From Achromobacter mucicolens (GTDB lineage: Bacteria; Pseudomonadota; Gammaproteobacteria; Burkholderiales; Burkholderiaceae_B): DNA of 64,000 nucleotides. Under the pieces are notes generated by a model. The model saw only the letters and a list, made by a program, of their open reading frames with translations. It was not told where the DNA came from and made no database searches. The position numbers and the translations under genes are program-made. Position 1 is the first letter of the stretch. Every line of letters starts with the position of its first letter. Location: assembly GCF_902859725.1 (NCBI RefSeq), contig NZ_CADIJP010000001.1, forward strand, positions 310,001-374,000, read 5' to 3'. Positions 9,039 through 18,972 of the stretch are shown in pieces.

Positions 9039-10934
9039 ATGCGGTGGGCTGCCCGCGCCTTTTTGGCAGGACTGTGCATGCTGGCGGGCGAGGCGTTGGC
9101 CAAGCGCCCCGAAGTCATTGTGGACCCGGGGGGTGTGCCCCCGGCCGCGCTGCAGGCGATCACCCAGGCGGTCGATGCGATTGCGCGGCTGGCCGAAGAC
9201 CAGGACGGCGGTGAAATCAACCGTCTGCGCCGGCGCGCGCGCGATGCGACGCTGGCCGCGCTGGCCACCCAGGGTTATTTTTCGCCCAAGGTCACGCTCG
9301 AGGCCGGCACCGATATCGGCGGCGAAACCTGGGACATCGCCATCGTGCCCGGCAAACGCACGACCGTCGAATCCGTGAACCTGGCGTTCACGGGCCGCAT
9401 CACGCGTCCCGAGTACGCGCAGCGCGTGCAGCGGCTGCGCGACGACTGGAGCTTGCGCAAAGGGCAGCCCTTTATCAACAGCGACTGGAACCGCGCCAAG
9501 GCCACGCTGCTGGACGAGATTTCCACGCGCGATTTCCTGCTGGCGCGCATGACGTCCTCGCGCGCCGACATCGACGCCGACAACGCGGTCGCGCATCTGT
9601 ACGTCACCATCGACAGCGGCCCGCAGGTGCGCATGGGCGAACTGAACACGCAGGGCTTGAAACGGGTGCCCGAAACGCTGATCGATCGCTACGTCCGCTA
9701 CAACGTGGGGGCCGCGTTCGACCAGAACCGGCTCGATCAGTGGCAGCAGGACCTGCAATCGACCGCCTTCTTCCGCGGCGCGTTCGTTTCGCTGCAGGAG
9801 CCGCCCAGCCAGACCGATCAGCCCACGGACCCGATCTCGGACCGCGCCCGCGGGCCTGGCGCCGAAGACGCCGCCGCGGCCGCGCCGGCAGGCGATCCCA
9901 CGGTGTCGGGCGGCCTGCCCCCGCCGCCCGCGCAGTTCGATTCGGACGGCGAAATCACGCTGCCCGTGCAGGTGCGCGTGGTCGAGGCGCCGCCCAAGCG
10001 CTTTTCCGCGTCGATCGGCGTGGACGACGAGGCCGGCGTGCGGGTGGAGTCCCTGTATCGCCAGAACGTCGTGTTCGGCCAGCCCGTCACGATGGAAACC
10101 GGCTTTGGCGTGGACCGGCTGCGCCAGCGCGCCTTCATGGACATCCTGCTGCCGCCTTCCGAGCGCGGCTATCGCGATTCCTTCGGGATCCTGGCGGACC
10201 GCTCCGACATCCAGGGGCTGGAAGTGACCCGCTACGCGCTGGGCGCCACGCGAACGCAGGAACGCAAGGGCGCGGGCGACAGCCGGGTCGAATACGAAAC
10301 GCGCTACGGCGTGCTGCTGGCGCAGGACCACGTCAAGATCGACGGCGGCGACAGCTACACGTTGCCCACCGTGACCACCACGGCCGAATGGCTGCGACGC
10401 GACGTGGACAACAAATACGATCCGCGCGAAGGCAACCTGATTGCCGTGGGCGGCGGCGTGGGCATTACGCTGGATACAGGCGAGCCCTACACGCGCCTGC
10501 GGCTGCGCGGCCAGAAGTGGTGGCCGATCGGCAAGCTGGACGTGCTGACGATCCGCGGCGAAGTCGGCCGCGTGTGGTCCAACGGCGACGTGCAGGTTCC
10601 GGACGACTTCGGCTTTCGGACGGGCGGGGCGCGCACCATCCGCGGCTACCGTTACCAGAGCATTGGCGTGCACCGCGACAACGCTGTGGTGGGCGCGCCC
10701 ACGCTGCTGGTGGGCAGCATTGAATACGACCACTATTTTGACGAGCGCTGGGGCATGGGCGTGTTCGTGGATGCGGGCGATGCCGCCGAATCGTTCGGCG
10801 ACATGAAAATGTCCGTGGGCTACGGCGTCGGCGCGCGCGTGCGCACGCCGGCCGGCCCGTTGTTCCTGGACGTGGCCTACGGCCAGCGCGAACGCGACCT
10901 GCGCCTGCATTTCTCGTTGGGGATCGCGTTTTGA
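9039..10934 (+). CDS. tamA: Translocation and assembly module protein TamA (Omp85 family)
   Basis: 631 residues. A signal peptide ends near ALA at residues 20-22. POTRA-like repeats occupy about 25-260 (GYFSPKVTLEAG, YFxxxx repeats, TAFFRGAFVSL), then a Pro/Ala/Asp-rich stretch (about 262-305), then an Omp85 16-strand barrel (LPVQVRVVEAPPKRFSASIG to the final LHFSLGIAF, with a terminal Phe). TamA is the outer-membrane part of the TAM complex that with TamB helps insert outer-membrane proteins or move lipids across the periplasm. It overlaps tamB by 4 bp (TTGA), which suggests translational coupling. Confidence 0.93.
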   Translation: MRWAARAFLAGLCMLAGEALAKRPEVIVDPGGVPPAALQAITQAVDAIARLAEDQDGGEINRLRRRARDATLAALATQGYFSPKVTLEAGTDIGGETWDIAIVPGKRTTVESVNLAFTGRITRPEYAQRVQRLRDDWSLRKGQPFINSDWNRAKATLLDEISTRDFLLARMTSSRADIDADNAVAHLYVTIDSGPQVRMGELNTQGLKRVPETLIDRYVRYNVGAAFDQNRLDQWQQDLQSTAFFRGAFVSLQEPPSQTDQPTDPISDRARGPGAEDAAAAAPAGDPTVSGGLPPPPAQFDSDGEITLPVQVRVVEAPPKRFSASIGVDDEAGVRVESLYRQNVVFGQPVTMETGFGVDRLRQRAFMDILLPPSERGYRDSFGILADRSDIQGLEVTRYALGATRTQERKGAGDSRVEYETRYGVLLAQDHVKIDGGDSYTLPTVTTTAEWLRRDVDNKYDPREGNLIAVGGGVGITLDTGEPYTRLRLRGQKWWPIGKLDVLTIRGEVGRVWSNGDVQVPDDFGFRTGGARTIRGYRYQSIGVHRDNAVVGAPTLLVGSIEYDHYFDERWGMGVFVDAGDAAESFGDMKMSVGYGVGARVRTPAGPLFLDVAYGQRERDLRLHFSLGIAF

Positions 10935-13900
10935 AGTTCGTGCGTAAATTCCTGCGCCATGTGCTGGTGTGGTGGCTGCCCGGGCTTGCCATGCTGGCCG
11001 CGTTGGCGGCCGGATTCATCTTCTGGCTCGTGGCCTCGCAGAACGGCACGCGACTCTTGCTGACGACGGCCGCGCAGCAGCTGGACGGCCAGGCGCTGGA
11101 CGTGAATGGCTCGCTCCTGCGCGGGGTGACCGTGGGCCAGCTGACGCTGACGGCCGGCGGCACGCACATCGATATCCATGATCTGGACCTGGCCGTGCAT
11201 TGGCGCGCCCTGGGCGACCGGCTGCTGCACGTGCGCAACCTGTCGGCCAGTTCGGTGCGCGTGGACATGGTGTCCTCGCCCGAGGCGCCGCCTGCCGAAG
11301 ACAACGGCGGACCCTTCACCCTGCCCAAGCTGCCGGTGACCATCGCCGTGGACCGGCTGGCGTTGGGCGATTTCCAGTTCACCCAGGATGGCCAGGCGCT
11401 GCCCGTCACGCTGAACGACCTGAGCGCCACGTTCGCCGCGGGCCAGCAGGGCGCGCAGTTGCGTATCGCCAGCTTGCGGGTCGGACACGAAGTGGGCGAG
11501 GCCGATGTGACGGGCCAGGCGCAATTGCAGGACCTGGCCGACCCGTGGCCGTTTGCGGCGCGCCTGGACGTGACGGCGCGCGGCGCGGGACCCGAGTCCC
11601 CCTTGTGCCAGGCCGACCGGTTGAGCGGCGTGTTCGGGCCGGTGGCGGGGCAGGCGCAGCCCGGCGCCAAGGCCGGCGAACCGGTGAAAAAGGCTGAAGC
11701 GCCCAAGGCCCAGAACGCCGCGAAGCGCGCAGGCGCGCGTGCGGCGGATGCGGGAGGCAAGGGCGCGAAGGGCGCAACTGCCGTCAAGCCGGCAGCGGCG
11801 GCCAAGGCCCCCGCCGACGCCGCGGAAGGCGACAAGGGCAACAAGGACAAAACGGAGCCCGCGGCGGCGGCGATGGGCCCGCCCGCGCCCACGTGCCTTG
11901 TCGTGCTGCGCGCCGACGCCGCCGGATCGCTCGACGGCATTCAGGCGAAGGTGGACGGCACCGGTTCGAATTTGGTGCTGGACGTGGTGGCCGACCTGGC
12001 GCCGCGCACGGCGCTGGTGCTGCGCAGCGCCCGGGCGCGCGCGCAGTTGCCGGACAAGTCCACGCTGGCCGCGCAGTTTGACCTGCAGGCGGGCGACGCG
12101 CCCGGGCGCAACCGGATCGTCGGCTCGCTGGACGCGCAGCGGCTCGATCTTGCGCCCTGGACGGGCCCTGCCATACCGCCGGCGCTGCTTACCGTACGCG
12201 CCGATGTACAGGCCGATATCGAGAACCTGAGCGAACTGCGCCATGCCGCCGTCAGTCTGCGGTTTGAAGAAGGCAGCCGCTGGAACCGGCAAGCGCTGAG
12301 CGGGAATCTGAAGGCGCAGGTGGACGTCGCCGCGGCAGCCGATGCTGCGGCAGCCGATGCTGCGGCAGCCGGAGCTGCGGCAGCCGCTGCTGCGACCAAT
12401 GCCGCGGCGACAGGCGCCGCGCCGGATCCGTCGGCAGACCCGCTGGCCGGCCTGCGGATCCACGACCTGGACGTGGATTTGCGGCTGGGCCGCAACCGCG
12501 TGCGCGCGACGGGCGAATTGGGCGCGGCAAACGGCGCGATCACGCTGGACGCCCAGGCCCCGCAACTGGACGCCTTCTGGCCGGATGTGCCGGGCGGCGC
12601 GGATGTGCGCGCCCGCATCGATGGCACGGTGGCCGCGCACCGCGGCGAGATCACCGCCAGCTATACGCCGCCCCGGCCCCGGCCGGGCATCATCGGGCAA
12701 TCGCGCGCGCAGGCCAACCTGACCTTCAACGGCGGCTGGGGCAGGGGACCTGCGGGCCAGCCGGATGCGGCGCTGGTGGGCTGGCGCGGCACGTTCTCGC
12801 GGCTGGGCGCGGATACCGCCGGGTTCGCCGTCTCCGTGGACCGGCCGGTCACGTTGTCCTTCCTGCCTGCGGCGGTGGCGCCGCAGTGGCAATGGCAGGT
12901 GGGCCAGACCGCGCTGAGCCTTGTCCTGCCGGGCAAGGAGCGCCTCACCGTGGCGCATCAGGGTTCGCGCGGCGGCGGCAAGCGCTGGGAAACCGCCGGG
13001 CAGTCCGACAATCTGGTCATCACCGCGACCGTGGCGCGCCAGGTGATCGGCGCGTTCGACCCGGAAGCCGCAGCCAAGCTGGGCCGCAATGCCGGCCGCG
13101 TGAACGCGATGGTGCCCGACGGCCAGCGCCGCATTGCGATCGACCTGCTGTGGGATCTGAAATTCGACGGGCGCCTGGCGGGGCGCGCCCGGATCGCGCG
13201 CCGTACGGGCGATCTGCTGATCCCGGGCGACCCGCCCATCCCCTTGGGGGTGAAGACGCTGGTCGTCGACGTGACCGCCACGCCCACGTCGGCCAACGCC
13301 AGCCGGCTGGATGCCCGCCTGGATCTGTCGACGGACAAGATGGGCTCGATCAACGGCACCGGCACGGCGGTATTGCTGGTGGACGCACAAGGCGGCATGG
13401 CGCTGGATACGCGCCAGCCGCTGCGGGCGCGGCTGAACGCGGATATCGCGGACCTCGCCTGGGTGGGCCTTTTCGTGGGCGACGCCATGGAAGTCGGCGG
13501 CACGCTCAAGGCCAACATCGACGTGCAGGGCACGCTGGCGGGCCAATGGGGCGCGACGGGCGCCATCCGGGGCGACAAGCTGCGGCTGGTCCGCATCGAC
13601 GACGGCGTGCGGCTGATCGACGGCACCCTGTCCGCGCGTCTGGACGGCCAGCGGTTGATCCTGGACAGCCTGCGCTTTCCGGCGTCGCTGCGCGTCATGC
13701 CGGCCGAATGGCGCACCAAGGAATGGATCACCACGAACCCGGGCGCGAAGGGCGGGTACGCGGAGGCCAAGGGCGACTGGAACATCATGGACGGCGGCGG
13801 CGCAATCCGGCTGACGCTGTTCCGCTTCCCGGCATTGCAGCGCTCGGACCGCTACGCCATGGTGTCCGGCACGGTCGACGTGCGGGCGGCCATGCCGCGC

Positions 13901-14791
13901 CTGGAAATCGTGGGCGACCTGAGCGCAGATGCCGGCTGGTTCAGCCTGGAAATCCTGCAGGGCGTGCCGACGCTGGACGATGACGTGCGCGTGATCCGCG
14001 CGGGCGACGAACCCGGCAAGGTGTCCACTCCCCTGCAGACCAGCATGGACCTGAAGTTCGACATGGGGCCGCGCTTCTACATCACCGGCATGGGGCTGGA
14101 CGCCGGTCTGCTCGGCTCCATCCAGATCCGCCTGAATGACGGCCGGCTGACGGGCTGGGGACAATTGCGCACGCGCGGAGGCGGAATCGAGGCCTATGGC
14201 CAGCGGCTGCGCCTGAGCCGCGGCACGCTGACCTTCCAGGGCCGGCTGGACAATCCCATCCTGGACATCGAGGCCCTGCGCACGGGCGAACTGGTCGAGG
14301 CCGGCGTGCGGGTGGTGGGCACGGCTCAGCGGCCGCGCATCGATCTGGTGTCCTATCCCGAAGTCAGCGACGTCGAAAAGCTGTCGTGGCTGCTGCTGGG
14401 CCGGGGGCCGGACGAAAGCGGGGGCGACGCGGCCCTGCTCGTGTCGATCGGCACGGCGCTGCTGGGCGGCGGGCAGCCGTTCTACAAGCAGTTCGGCCTG
14501 GACGACGTGGCCGTGCGCACCGGCAACATGGGCAGCTCGGGCAGCATCCTGCCCGACCGCACGGTGGCCGGCAACGTGAACCGCGATATCGGCAGCGACC
14601 TGTCCACGCAATTTCTGGTGGCCAGCAAGAACTTCGCCAATGGCATCACGCTGAGCGTCGAACAGGCGCTCTCGGGCAGCGACACCGTGGGCCGGGCAAG
14701 TTACCGGCTGGCGCGTGGTCTGTCCCTGGATTTGAAGGGCGGCTCGGTCAACGGGATTTCGCTGGTCTATCGCACGCTGTTCGGCAATTGA
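10931..14791 (+). CDS. tamB: Translocation and assembly module protein TamB
   Basis: 1286 residues, an AsmA-like bridge protein. A single N-terminal membrane anchor (about 10-35, [20 protein letters not shown]) is followed by a very long beta-rich periplasmic part and the C-terminal TamB/DUF490 domain (about 940-1286, ending [10 protein letters not shown]). The start is TTG 10931, inside the tamA stop as TTGA. Two low-complexity insertions stand out: an Ala/Lys-rich segment at about 248-319 and a pure Ala-rich run at about 466-500 encoded by a 15-bp repeat. They interrupt the beta structure and are probably flexible linkers. TamB with TamA forms a periplasm-spanning groove. Confidence 0.93.
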   Translation: MKFVRKFLRHVLVWWLPGLAMLAALAAGFIFWLVASQNGTRLLLTTAAQQLDGQALDVNGSLLRGVTVGQLTLTAGGTHIDIHDLDLAVHWRALGDRLLHVRNLSASSVRVDMVSSPEAPPAEDNGGPFTLPKLPVTIAVDRLALGDFQFTQDGQALPVTLNDLSATFAAGQQGAQLRIASLRVGHEVGEADVTGQAQLQDLADPWPFAARLDVTARGAGPESPLCQADRLSGVFGPVAGQAQPGAKAGEPVKKAEAPKAQNAAKRAGARAADAGGKGAKGATAVKPAAAAKAPADAAEGDKGNKDKTEPAAAAMGPPAPTCLVVLRADAAGSLDGIQAKVDGTGSNLVLDVVADLAPRTALVLRSARARAQLPDKSTLAAQFDLQAGDAPGRNRIVGSLDAQRLDLAPWTGPAIPPALLTVRADVQADIENLSELRHAAVSLRFEEGSRWNRQALSGNLKAQVDVAAAADAAAADAAAAGAAAAAAATNAAATGAAPDPSADPLAGLRIHDLDVDLRLGRNRVRATGELGAANGAITLDAQAPQLDAFWPDVPGGADVRARIDGTVAAHRGEITASYTPPRPRPGIIGQSRAQANLTFNGGWGRGPAGQPDAALVGWRGTFSRLGADTAGFAVSVDRPVTLSFLPAAVAPQWQWQVGQTALSLVLPGKERLTVAHQGSRGGGKRWETAGQSDNLVITATVARQVIGAFDPEAAAKLGRNAGRVNAMVPDGQRRIAIDLLWDLKFDGRLAGRARIARRTGDLLIPGDPPIPLGVKTLVVDVTATPTSANASRLDARLDLSTDKMGSINGTGTAVLLVDAQGGMALDTRQPLRARLNADIADLAWVGLFVGDAMEVGGTLKANIDVQGTLAGQWGATGAIRGDKLRLVRIDDGVRLIDGTLSARLDGQRLILDSLRFPASLRVMPAEWRTKEWITTNPGAKGGYAEAKGDWNIMDGGGAIRLTLFRFPALQRSDRYAMVSGTVDVRAAMPRLEIVGDLSADAGWFSLEILQGVPTLDDDVRVIRAGDEPGKVSTPLQTSMDLKFDMGPRFYITGMGLDAGLLGSIQIRLNDGRLTGWGQLRTRGGGIEAYGQRLRLSRGTLTFQGRLDNPILDIEALRTGELVEAGVRVVGTAQRPRIDLVSYPEVSDVEKLSWLLLGRGPDESGGDAALLVSIGTALLGGGQPFYKQFGLDDVAVRTGNMGSSGSILPDRTVAGNVNRDIGSDLSTQFLVASKNFANGITLSVEQALSGSDTVGRASYRLARGLSLDLKGGSVNGISLVYRTLFGN
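12326..12394 (+). repeat. 15-bp tandem repeat inside tamB
   Basis: Four units related to GATGCTGCGGCAGCC (two perfect at 12341-12370, two with 2-3 changes on either side) plus a partial unit encode the AADAA-type alanine run. The unit length keeps the frame, so copy-number change would only alter linker length. Confidence 0.8.
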
Positions 14792-14805
14792 GCAGACGCC
14801 CAACC

Positions 14806-14835
14806 TTGAGGCGGGACAAGCCTGTCCCGCCTCAA
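14806..14835. terminator. Strong hairpin after tamB
   Basis: A perfect 13-bp stem (14806-14818 with 14823-14835) with loop AGCC lies 15 bp after the tamB stop. No T-run follows, so termination may be partial, allowing some read-through into dcd. Confidence 0.65.
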
Positions 14836-14900
14836 ATCAAGGCGGCCGGCGCGGTCGGGATAAAATGACGCCCATTCAAATCCCTAGCACCACACCCACC

Positions 14901-15464
14901 ATGAGCATCAAGAGCGACCGCTGGATCCGCCGCCAGGCCGAAGCCGGCATGATCGAACCCTTCGAACCGGGTCAGGTCCGTACGGCCAATGGCGGGCGCA
15001 TCGTCAGCTACGGCACCAGCAGCTACGGCTACGACGTGCGCTGCGCCGACGAATTCAAGATCTTCACCAACATCAATTCCACGATCGTCGATCCCAAGAA
15101 TTTCGACGAAGGCTCGTTCGTGGATTTCAAGGGCGACGTCTGCATCATTCCGCCCAACTCGTTCGCGCTGGCGCGCACGGTGGAATACTTCCGCATTCCG
15201 CGCAGCGTCCTGACGGTCTGCCTGGGCAAGAGCACCTACGCGCGCTGCGGCATCATCGTCAACGTGACGCCGCTGGAACCCGAATGGGAAGGCCACGTCA
15301 CGCTCGAGTTCTCCAACACCACGCCGCTGCCTGCCAAGATCTACGCCGGCGAAGGCTGCGCGCAGATGCTGTTCCTGGAAAGCGACGAGGTCTGCGAGAC
15401 CTCGTACCGCGATCGTGGCGGCAAGTATCAAGGCCAGCGCGGCGTCACGCTGCCGCGCACCTGA
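14901..15464 (+). CDS. dcd: dCTP deaminase
   Basis: 187 residues. It deaminates dCTP to dUTP, the first step of dTMP synthesis in most Gram-negatives, and acts as a trimer in the cytoplasm. Family landmarks: [17 protein letters not shown] near residue 35-50, the nucleotide-binding [10 protein letters not shown], and [12 protein letters not shown] with the catalytic Glu. The start is ATG 14901 ([13 protein letters not shown]), which matches the family; an in-frame ATG 36 bases upstream adds non-homologous residues. It is 109 bp downstream of tamB behind a hairpin and converges with the VOC-GNAT gene. thyA and folA, which act in the same dTMP pathway, lie about 31-34 kb away. Confidence 0.96.
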   Translation: MSIKSDRWIRRQAEAGMIEPFEPGQVRTANGGRIVSYGTSSYGYDVRCADEFKIFTNINSTIVDPKNFDEGSFVDFKGDVCIIPPNSFALARTVEYFRIPRSVLTVCLGKSTYARCGIIVNVTPLEPEWEGHVTLEFSNTTPLPAKIYAGEGCAQMLFLESDEVCETSYRDRGGKYQGQRGVTLPRT

Positions 15465-15468
15465 TCCC

Positions 15469-16332
15469 TCAGCCTGCGGCCGGCGGCCGCAGGTATTCGA
15501 TGTCCCACTCTCCTTCGCCGGTCTGCACGAAGCCGTGCCGGCGATAGAAGCGGTTTGAATCGCTGCCCCGCAACGCGCTCAGGGTCACTGCCTGGCGGTC
15601 GCGGTCGGCGTCCCGCAAGATCCGGCGCAGCACCTGGCCGCCCACGCCTCGTCCTTGCGCACAGGGATGCACGTACAGATGATCCAGCCGCAACCCTTCG
15701 CCGTCCGGGCGCAGGCAATAAAACCCGATGCGATCGCCGTCTGCCTCGATGTGCCAGGTGCACTCGGGGCGGAACGTGCCGCGCAGCCGCTCACGCGCCC
15801 GCTCCGGATCGAAGCGGCCCAGCCGCTCCAGGCTGTCGCGCATGGCGTCGATCCGCAAGGCCAGCAGCGCCTCGAAATCCGCCTGCGTTGCGGGCGTAAA
15901 GCGCAGCGGCGCGGCGCCGGCCTGCGTTTCGCTGGCCAGTTCGTCGTAACCGCGCCCCAGGAATTGCAGGATGCAGATGCCGTGGCCGTAAGGGTCCGCC
16001 AGATGCGCGATGCGGCCCCAGGCGTGCGTGGCGGGCGGATCCTCCAGGCGCGCCCCGGCGGCCACCGCGCGGGCGACCGCGCTGTCCACGTCGTCCACCA
16101 CCACGTCCAGATGCACGGGCGTCCAGTGCCGCGCGTAGTCGCGCGGTTGGCGCACTGCGCCGGCCGCCGGCGTGCCGGCGGCCTTCTCGAGCAGGTAGAT
16201 GGGGGCGTCGGCGCCCAGCAGTTCGGCGCCCGTCGCACCCAGCCGGCGGGTCAGCGTCAAACCGAAGGCTGCCTGATAAAAGCCGATGGCGTGTTCGAGA
16301 TCGGGAACATCAATATTGACCAGGATTCTCAT
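15469..16332 (-). CDS. Fusion of a VOC (glyoxalase-like) domain with a GNAT acetyltransferase
   Basis: 287 residues in one uninterrupted frame. Residues about 1-126 form a VOC/bleomycin-resistance-type domain (MRILVNIDVPDLEHAIGFY, then HLDVVVDDVDSAVARA, closing HLADPYGHGICILQF). Residues about 143-285 form a GNAT domain (RFTPATQADFEALL, then LDHLYVHPCAQGRGVGGQVL, then SNRFYRRHGFVQTG). VOC domains bind small molecules or metals; GNAT domains acetylate amines. The joint function may be resistance to or modification of a small molecule, but the substrate is unknown. It converges with dcd with 4 bp between stop codons. Confidence 0.85.
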   Translation of the reverse strand: MRILVNIDVPDLEHAIGFYQAAFGLTLTRRLGATGAELLGADAPIYLLEKAAGTPAAGAVRQPRDYARHWTPVHLDVVVDDVDSAVARAVAAGARLEDPPATHAWGRIAHLADPYGHGICILQFLGRGYDELASETQAGAAPLRFTPATQADFEALLALRIDAMRDSLERLGRFDPERARERLRGTFRPECTWHIEADGDRIGFYCLRPDGEGLRLDHLYVHPCAQGRGVGGQVLRRILRDADRDRQAVTLSALRGSDSNRFYRRHGFVQTGEGEWDIEYLRPPAAG

Positions 16333-16468
16333 GGAGGCCTTTTGATGGTGGAGCGCCGCGTCGTTACGCGGCCTGCGCTAAAGAACCTCCTGCCGCGTCC
16401 GTAAAAAGATTACATGTGTTTGCCGATTTGGCGACGTCATTTCTGCAAGCGTTAGCAAGGCCCAATCC

Positions 16469-17710
16469 GTGCGTTACCCCCATATCCCCTGGCTGCCCCT
16501 GTTGTTCTATCCCGCGTTGCCGGTGGCCGCCGCGATCGGACTGCTGTTCTGGCGGGAATGGCCGCCGGCGTTAAGCCTGATCGTGCCGTTCGTGCCGTGG
16601 GTGATGGCGCTGATCGGCTCGGCGATCTGCCTGATGTATCAGCGCTCTCAAACGATGGCGCTGATGCTGTGCGTGCTGGCCGTCACGGCGGCATGGCCCA
16701 CGCTGGTTCGGGACGCGCCGTGGGCGATGGGGCCTGTGCTGGCCTGGTGGTCGCTCGTGTACACCATCAACGCCATGTGGTCCGAACGGTCCAGCATGCT
16801 GATCGACGTGGCGCTGCGCGTCGGCCTGATGGCCGCGGGCGCGGCGATCATCGCGCTGGCCGGCAAGGACGGCGTGGACGAACTGTTCAGCACCATTGCG
16901 CTGCAGGGCACCCTGGCGCGCATGGGCGTACCGGCCGAGGCGCTGATTGCGCTGCTGGCCACCGGCCTGATGTTGACGCTCCTGCTGTTGCGCTATGGGC
17001 GGCCGCAGCAGGCGGGGCAGTGGCTGGGTTTTGTCTGCATGGCGTGGGCGCTGCCCCGCGGGGCGGCCCAGCCGCTCGAACTGGCCCTCATGTCCGCCGC
17101 GGCGCTGACGTCCCTGTGCATCTCGCTGGCGCATGAAGGCTTTCACATGGCGTTTCGCGACGAGCTCACCGGCCTGCCGGGCCGCCGCGCGCTGAACGAA
17201 CGGCTGCAACGCATGGGCCGCGTCTACACGCTGGCGATGGCCGACGTCGACCATTTCAAGGCGTTCAACGACACGCACGGCCACGACGTGGGCGACCAGG
17301 TGCTGCGCATGGTGGCCTCGCAGCTGCGGCGCGTACCGGGCGGCGGCCAAGCCTATCGTTACGGCGGCGAGGAATTCACGCTGGTATTTCCCGGCAAGAC
17401 CGCGGCCGAAGCCATGCCGCATCTGGAAACGGTCCGGCGCGCCATCGAGGCCTACCAGATGCGCCTGCGCGACAAGCCGGCCCGTCCCAAGGCGGACCAG
17501 ATCGGCCAGCGCCGGCGTGGCGGACGGGGAGGGCGTGGCGCCCGGCCATTGCGCGTCACGGTCAGCATCGGCGTGGCCGAGCGCAGCGATGCCCTGCGCG
17601 CGCCCGACGCCGTCATCAAGGCGGCCGACCAGGCGCTCTACAAGGCCAAGGACGGCGGGCGCAATCAGGTATGCGCGTTCGGCGCGCGGCGCCGGGCAGG
17701 CGCGGGCTGA
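16469..17710 (+). CDS. Membrane diguanylate cyclase (GGEEF)
   Basis: 413 residues starting at GTG 16469 with AAGG 11 bp upstream. Residues about 10-230 contain roughly seven hydrophobic helices, an undefined membrane sensor. A GGDEF domain follows: DELTGLPGRRALNERL, DVDHFKAFNDTHGHDVGDQVL, and the active loop GGEEF at 299-303. The residues before the loop (PGGGQAYRY) lack the RxxD inhibitory site, so product inhibition by c-di-GMP is not expected. A basic Arg/Gly-rich insertion (about 345-362) interrupts the domain. It makes c-di-GMP from two GTP. The signal sensed is unknown. Confidence 0.88.
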   Translation: MRYPHIPWLPLLFYPALPVAAAIGLLFWREWPPALSLIVPFVPWVMALIGSAICLMYQRSQTMALMLCVLAVTAAWPTLVRDAPWAMGPVLAWWSLVYTINAMWSERSSMLIDVALRVGLMAAGAAIIALAGKDGVDELFSTIALQGTLARMGVPAEALIALLATGLMLTLLLLRYGRPQQAGQWLGFVCMAWALPRGAAQPLELALMSAAALTSLCISLAHEGFHMAFRDELTGLPGRRALNERLQRMGRVYTLAMADVDHFKAFNDTHGHDVGDQVLRMVASQLRRVPGGGQAYRYGGEEFTLVFPGKTAAEAMPHLETVRRAIEAYQMRLRDKPARPKADQIGQRRRGGRGGRGARPLRVTVSIGVAERSDALRAPDAVIKAADQALYKAKDGGRNQVCAFGARRRAGAG

Positions 17711-17722
17711 CCCGCCGGGTCA
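17708..17722. terminator. Small palindrome containing both converging stop codons
   Basis: A 6-bp stem with a 3-base loop (17708-17713 with 17717-17722) contains the TGA of the diguanylate cyclase on one strand and the TGA of the GNAT gene on the other. It has no T-run, so it is at best a weak shared terminator. Confidence 0.35.
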
Positions 17723-18238
17723 TCCGTCCGGCAACGGCATCGCCATCAGCGTTTCATCGTAGAGCTGTCCGTTCACGCAAAGCGCTTCGGGTTCGTGGCC
17801 ATACACCGTGAACCCCAGGCTGGCGTAGAGCGCGGACGCCGCCGTGTTGTTGGCGGTCACGCTCAGCTGCACCTGCCGGATGCCGCGCATGGTTGCCGCG
17901 TGGTCGATCGCCGCGCGCATGAGCAGCCGGCCCAGCCCCTGTCCGCGATGAGCGGGCGCCACATACATGCTCCAGATTTGCGCCTTGTGGCGCAGCTTCA
18001 GCTTGCGCTGGCGGCTGACGCCCACGATGCCGGCCAGCGTGTCCGCCAGGAACACCCCATACATGGCGCCGTCGTCGGCCGGCGAGATCCACCCGCGGAT
18101 GTCCGCCAATGTCAGCGTGTGTTCCTCTTCGTAACTCGATCCGAAGGACTCGGGCGTTTCGACCAACGCGTTCAGACGCAATTGCCGCAGGGCGGCGGCA
18201 TCGGGGGCGGTCAGGCGGCGGACGGCAGGGGCGGTCAT
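17720..18238 (-). CDS. GNAT-family N-acetyltransferase
   Basis: 172 residues from ATG 18238 (MTAPAVRRLTAPDAAALRQLRL). A complete GNAT fold: an N-terminal strand-helix with EEEHTLTLADIRGWI, the acetyl-CoA loop SMYVAPAHRGQGLGRLLM around residues 105-125, and NNTAASALYASLGFTVYG near the end. It acetylates an unknown amine. It converges with the diguanylate cyclase gene and is divergent from the small hypothetical at 18345. A longer upstream frame overlaps the promoter of that gene and was rejected. Confidence 0.85.
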   Translation of the reverse strand: MTAPAVRRLTAPDAAALRQLRLNALVETPESFGSSYEEEHTLTLADIRGWISPADDGAMYGVFLADTLAGIVGVSRQRKLKLRHKAQIWSMYVAPAHRGQGLGRLLMRAAIDHAATMRGIRQVQLSVTANNTAASALYASLGFTVYGHEPEALCVNGQLYDETLMAMPLPDG

Positions 18239-18298
18239 GGCGGAATCAAAGTGTTGGGAATAGGGAACGTTTGGGCAGTATAGGAGGACGGGCTTGCC

Positions 18299-18304
18299 TA
18301 TAAT
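18299..18304 (+). promoter_or_regulatory. Possible -10 element for the gene at 18345
   Basis: A perfect TATAAT at 18299-18304, 41 bp before the start codon. No good -35 is seen at 16-18 bp, so the call rests on the -10 alone. Confidence 0.4.
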
Positions 18305-18344
18305 GGCCCCATCGCCGCTTGCGGTTTTGAACAAGGAGCCACTG

Positions 18345-18797
18345 ATGTTCGGTTTCCTCAAGACAAACCAGGATGCGACGCGCCATGAGGTGCAGGAAGA
18401 GTTCGTGGCACGTGTCGCGGGTGCCGCGCAGGACTTTGTAGAGGCAGCCGAAGCCACCGGCGCCGTCCTGGACTACTCCCCGTCCAGCGTCCATGCGCTG
18501 GACGACGCGCTGGAGGCCGCCCATCTGGGCACGCTGCCTCTGACCCCCATGCAAACCGTCGGCGCCGCCGCCTATCTCTACGAAGTCGGCCGCCGTGCGC
18601 ACGGCGGGCTCTACGAGGTCTGCGACGACGAAGATCCGGTGGTTCTCGTCTGCGGAGAACCGGGCTCGGAAGTCTGCTTTGGCGCCATTGCCAAGGTCGA
18701 ACGGCGCATCCGCTACGGGGCCGCCGAGGCCATACCGGCCTACTTTGAAATGTTCATGACAGCCCTGCAAACGGGCGAAGCCCGGACCATCCGATAG
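18345..18797 (+). CDS. Hypothetical cytoplasmic protein
   Basis: 150 residues from ATG 18345, which has a strong AAGGAG site; an in-frame ATG 51 bases upstream lies at the -10 element and was rejected. The protein is soluble, acidic and mostly helical at first (EVQEEFVARVAGAAQDFVEA), with a middle part FGRRAHGGLYEV-like and a strand region DDEDPVVLVCGEPGSEVCFG. No signal peptide or membrane segment. I do not recognise the family. It stands alone between the GNAT gene (divergent) and the decarboxylase gene (same strand, 175 bp on). Confidence 0.7.
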   Translation: MFGFLKTNQDATRHEVQEEFVARVAGAAQDFVEAAEATGAVLDYSPSSVHALDDALEAAHLGTLPLTPMQTVGAAAYLYEVGRRAHGGLYEVCDDEDPVVLVCGEPGSEVCFGAIAKVERRIRYGAAEAIPAYFEMFMTALQTGEARTIR

Positions 18798-18826
18798 GCC
18801 GATCCGGCGCTTCTGGGGATTTCCCT

Positions 18827-18851
18827 TAGGGCTGTAAGAAAAACAGCCCTA
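18827..18851. terminator. Hairpin between the hypothetical gene and the decarboxylase gene
   Basis: A 9-bp perfect stem (18827-18835 with 18843-18851) with an A-rich 7-base loop, 30 bp after the hypothetical gene. No T-run follows. Confidence 0.5.
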
Positions 18852-18972
18852 CAATTCCGCAATTCCCGCCGCCGGCGGGTGCTCGCGCCGTCTGACTTCG
18901 GACGGTTTTTTACTCGCAGTACATTCGCGCCGCGATACGCGTCCGATTCGCCATGCCCCCAGGAGCGCCTGC

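Noticed and set aside
7929-10910. A 993-codon minus-strand open frame opposite apbC and tamA
   Set aside because: Shadow of two well-supported genes; no ribosome site or homology.
10877-14803. A 1308-codon open frame on the minus strand opposite tamB
   Set aside because: It mirrors tamB codon bias (high GC3 leaves the opposite frame open), has low-complexity Arg/Ala/Gln/His composition and no recognisable domain.
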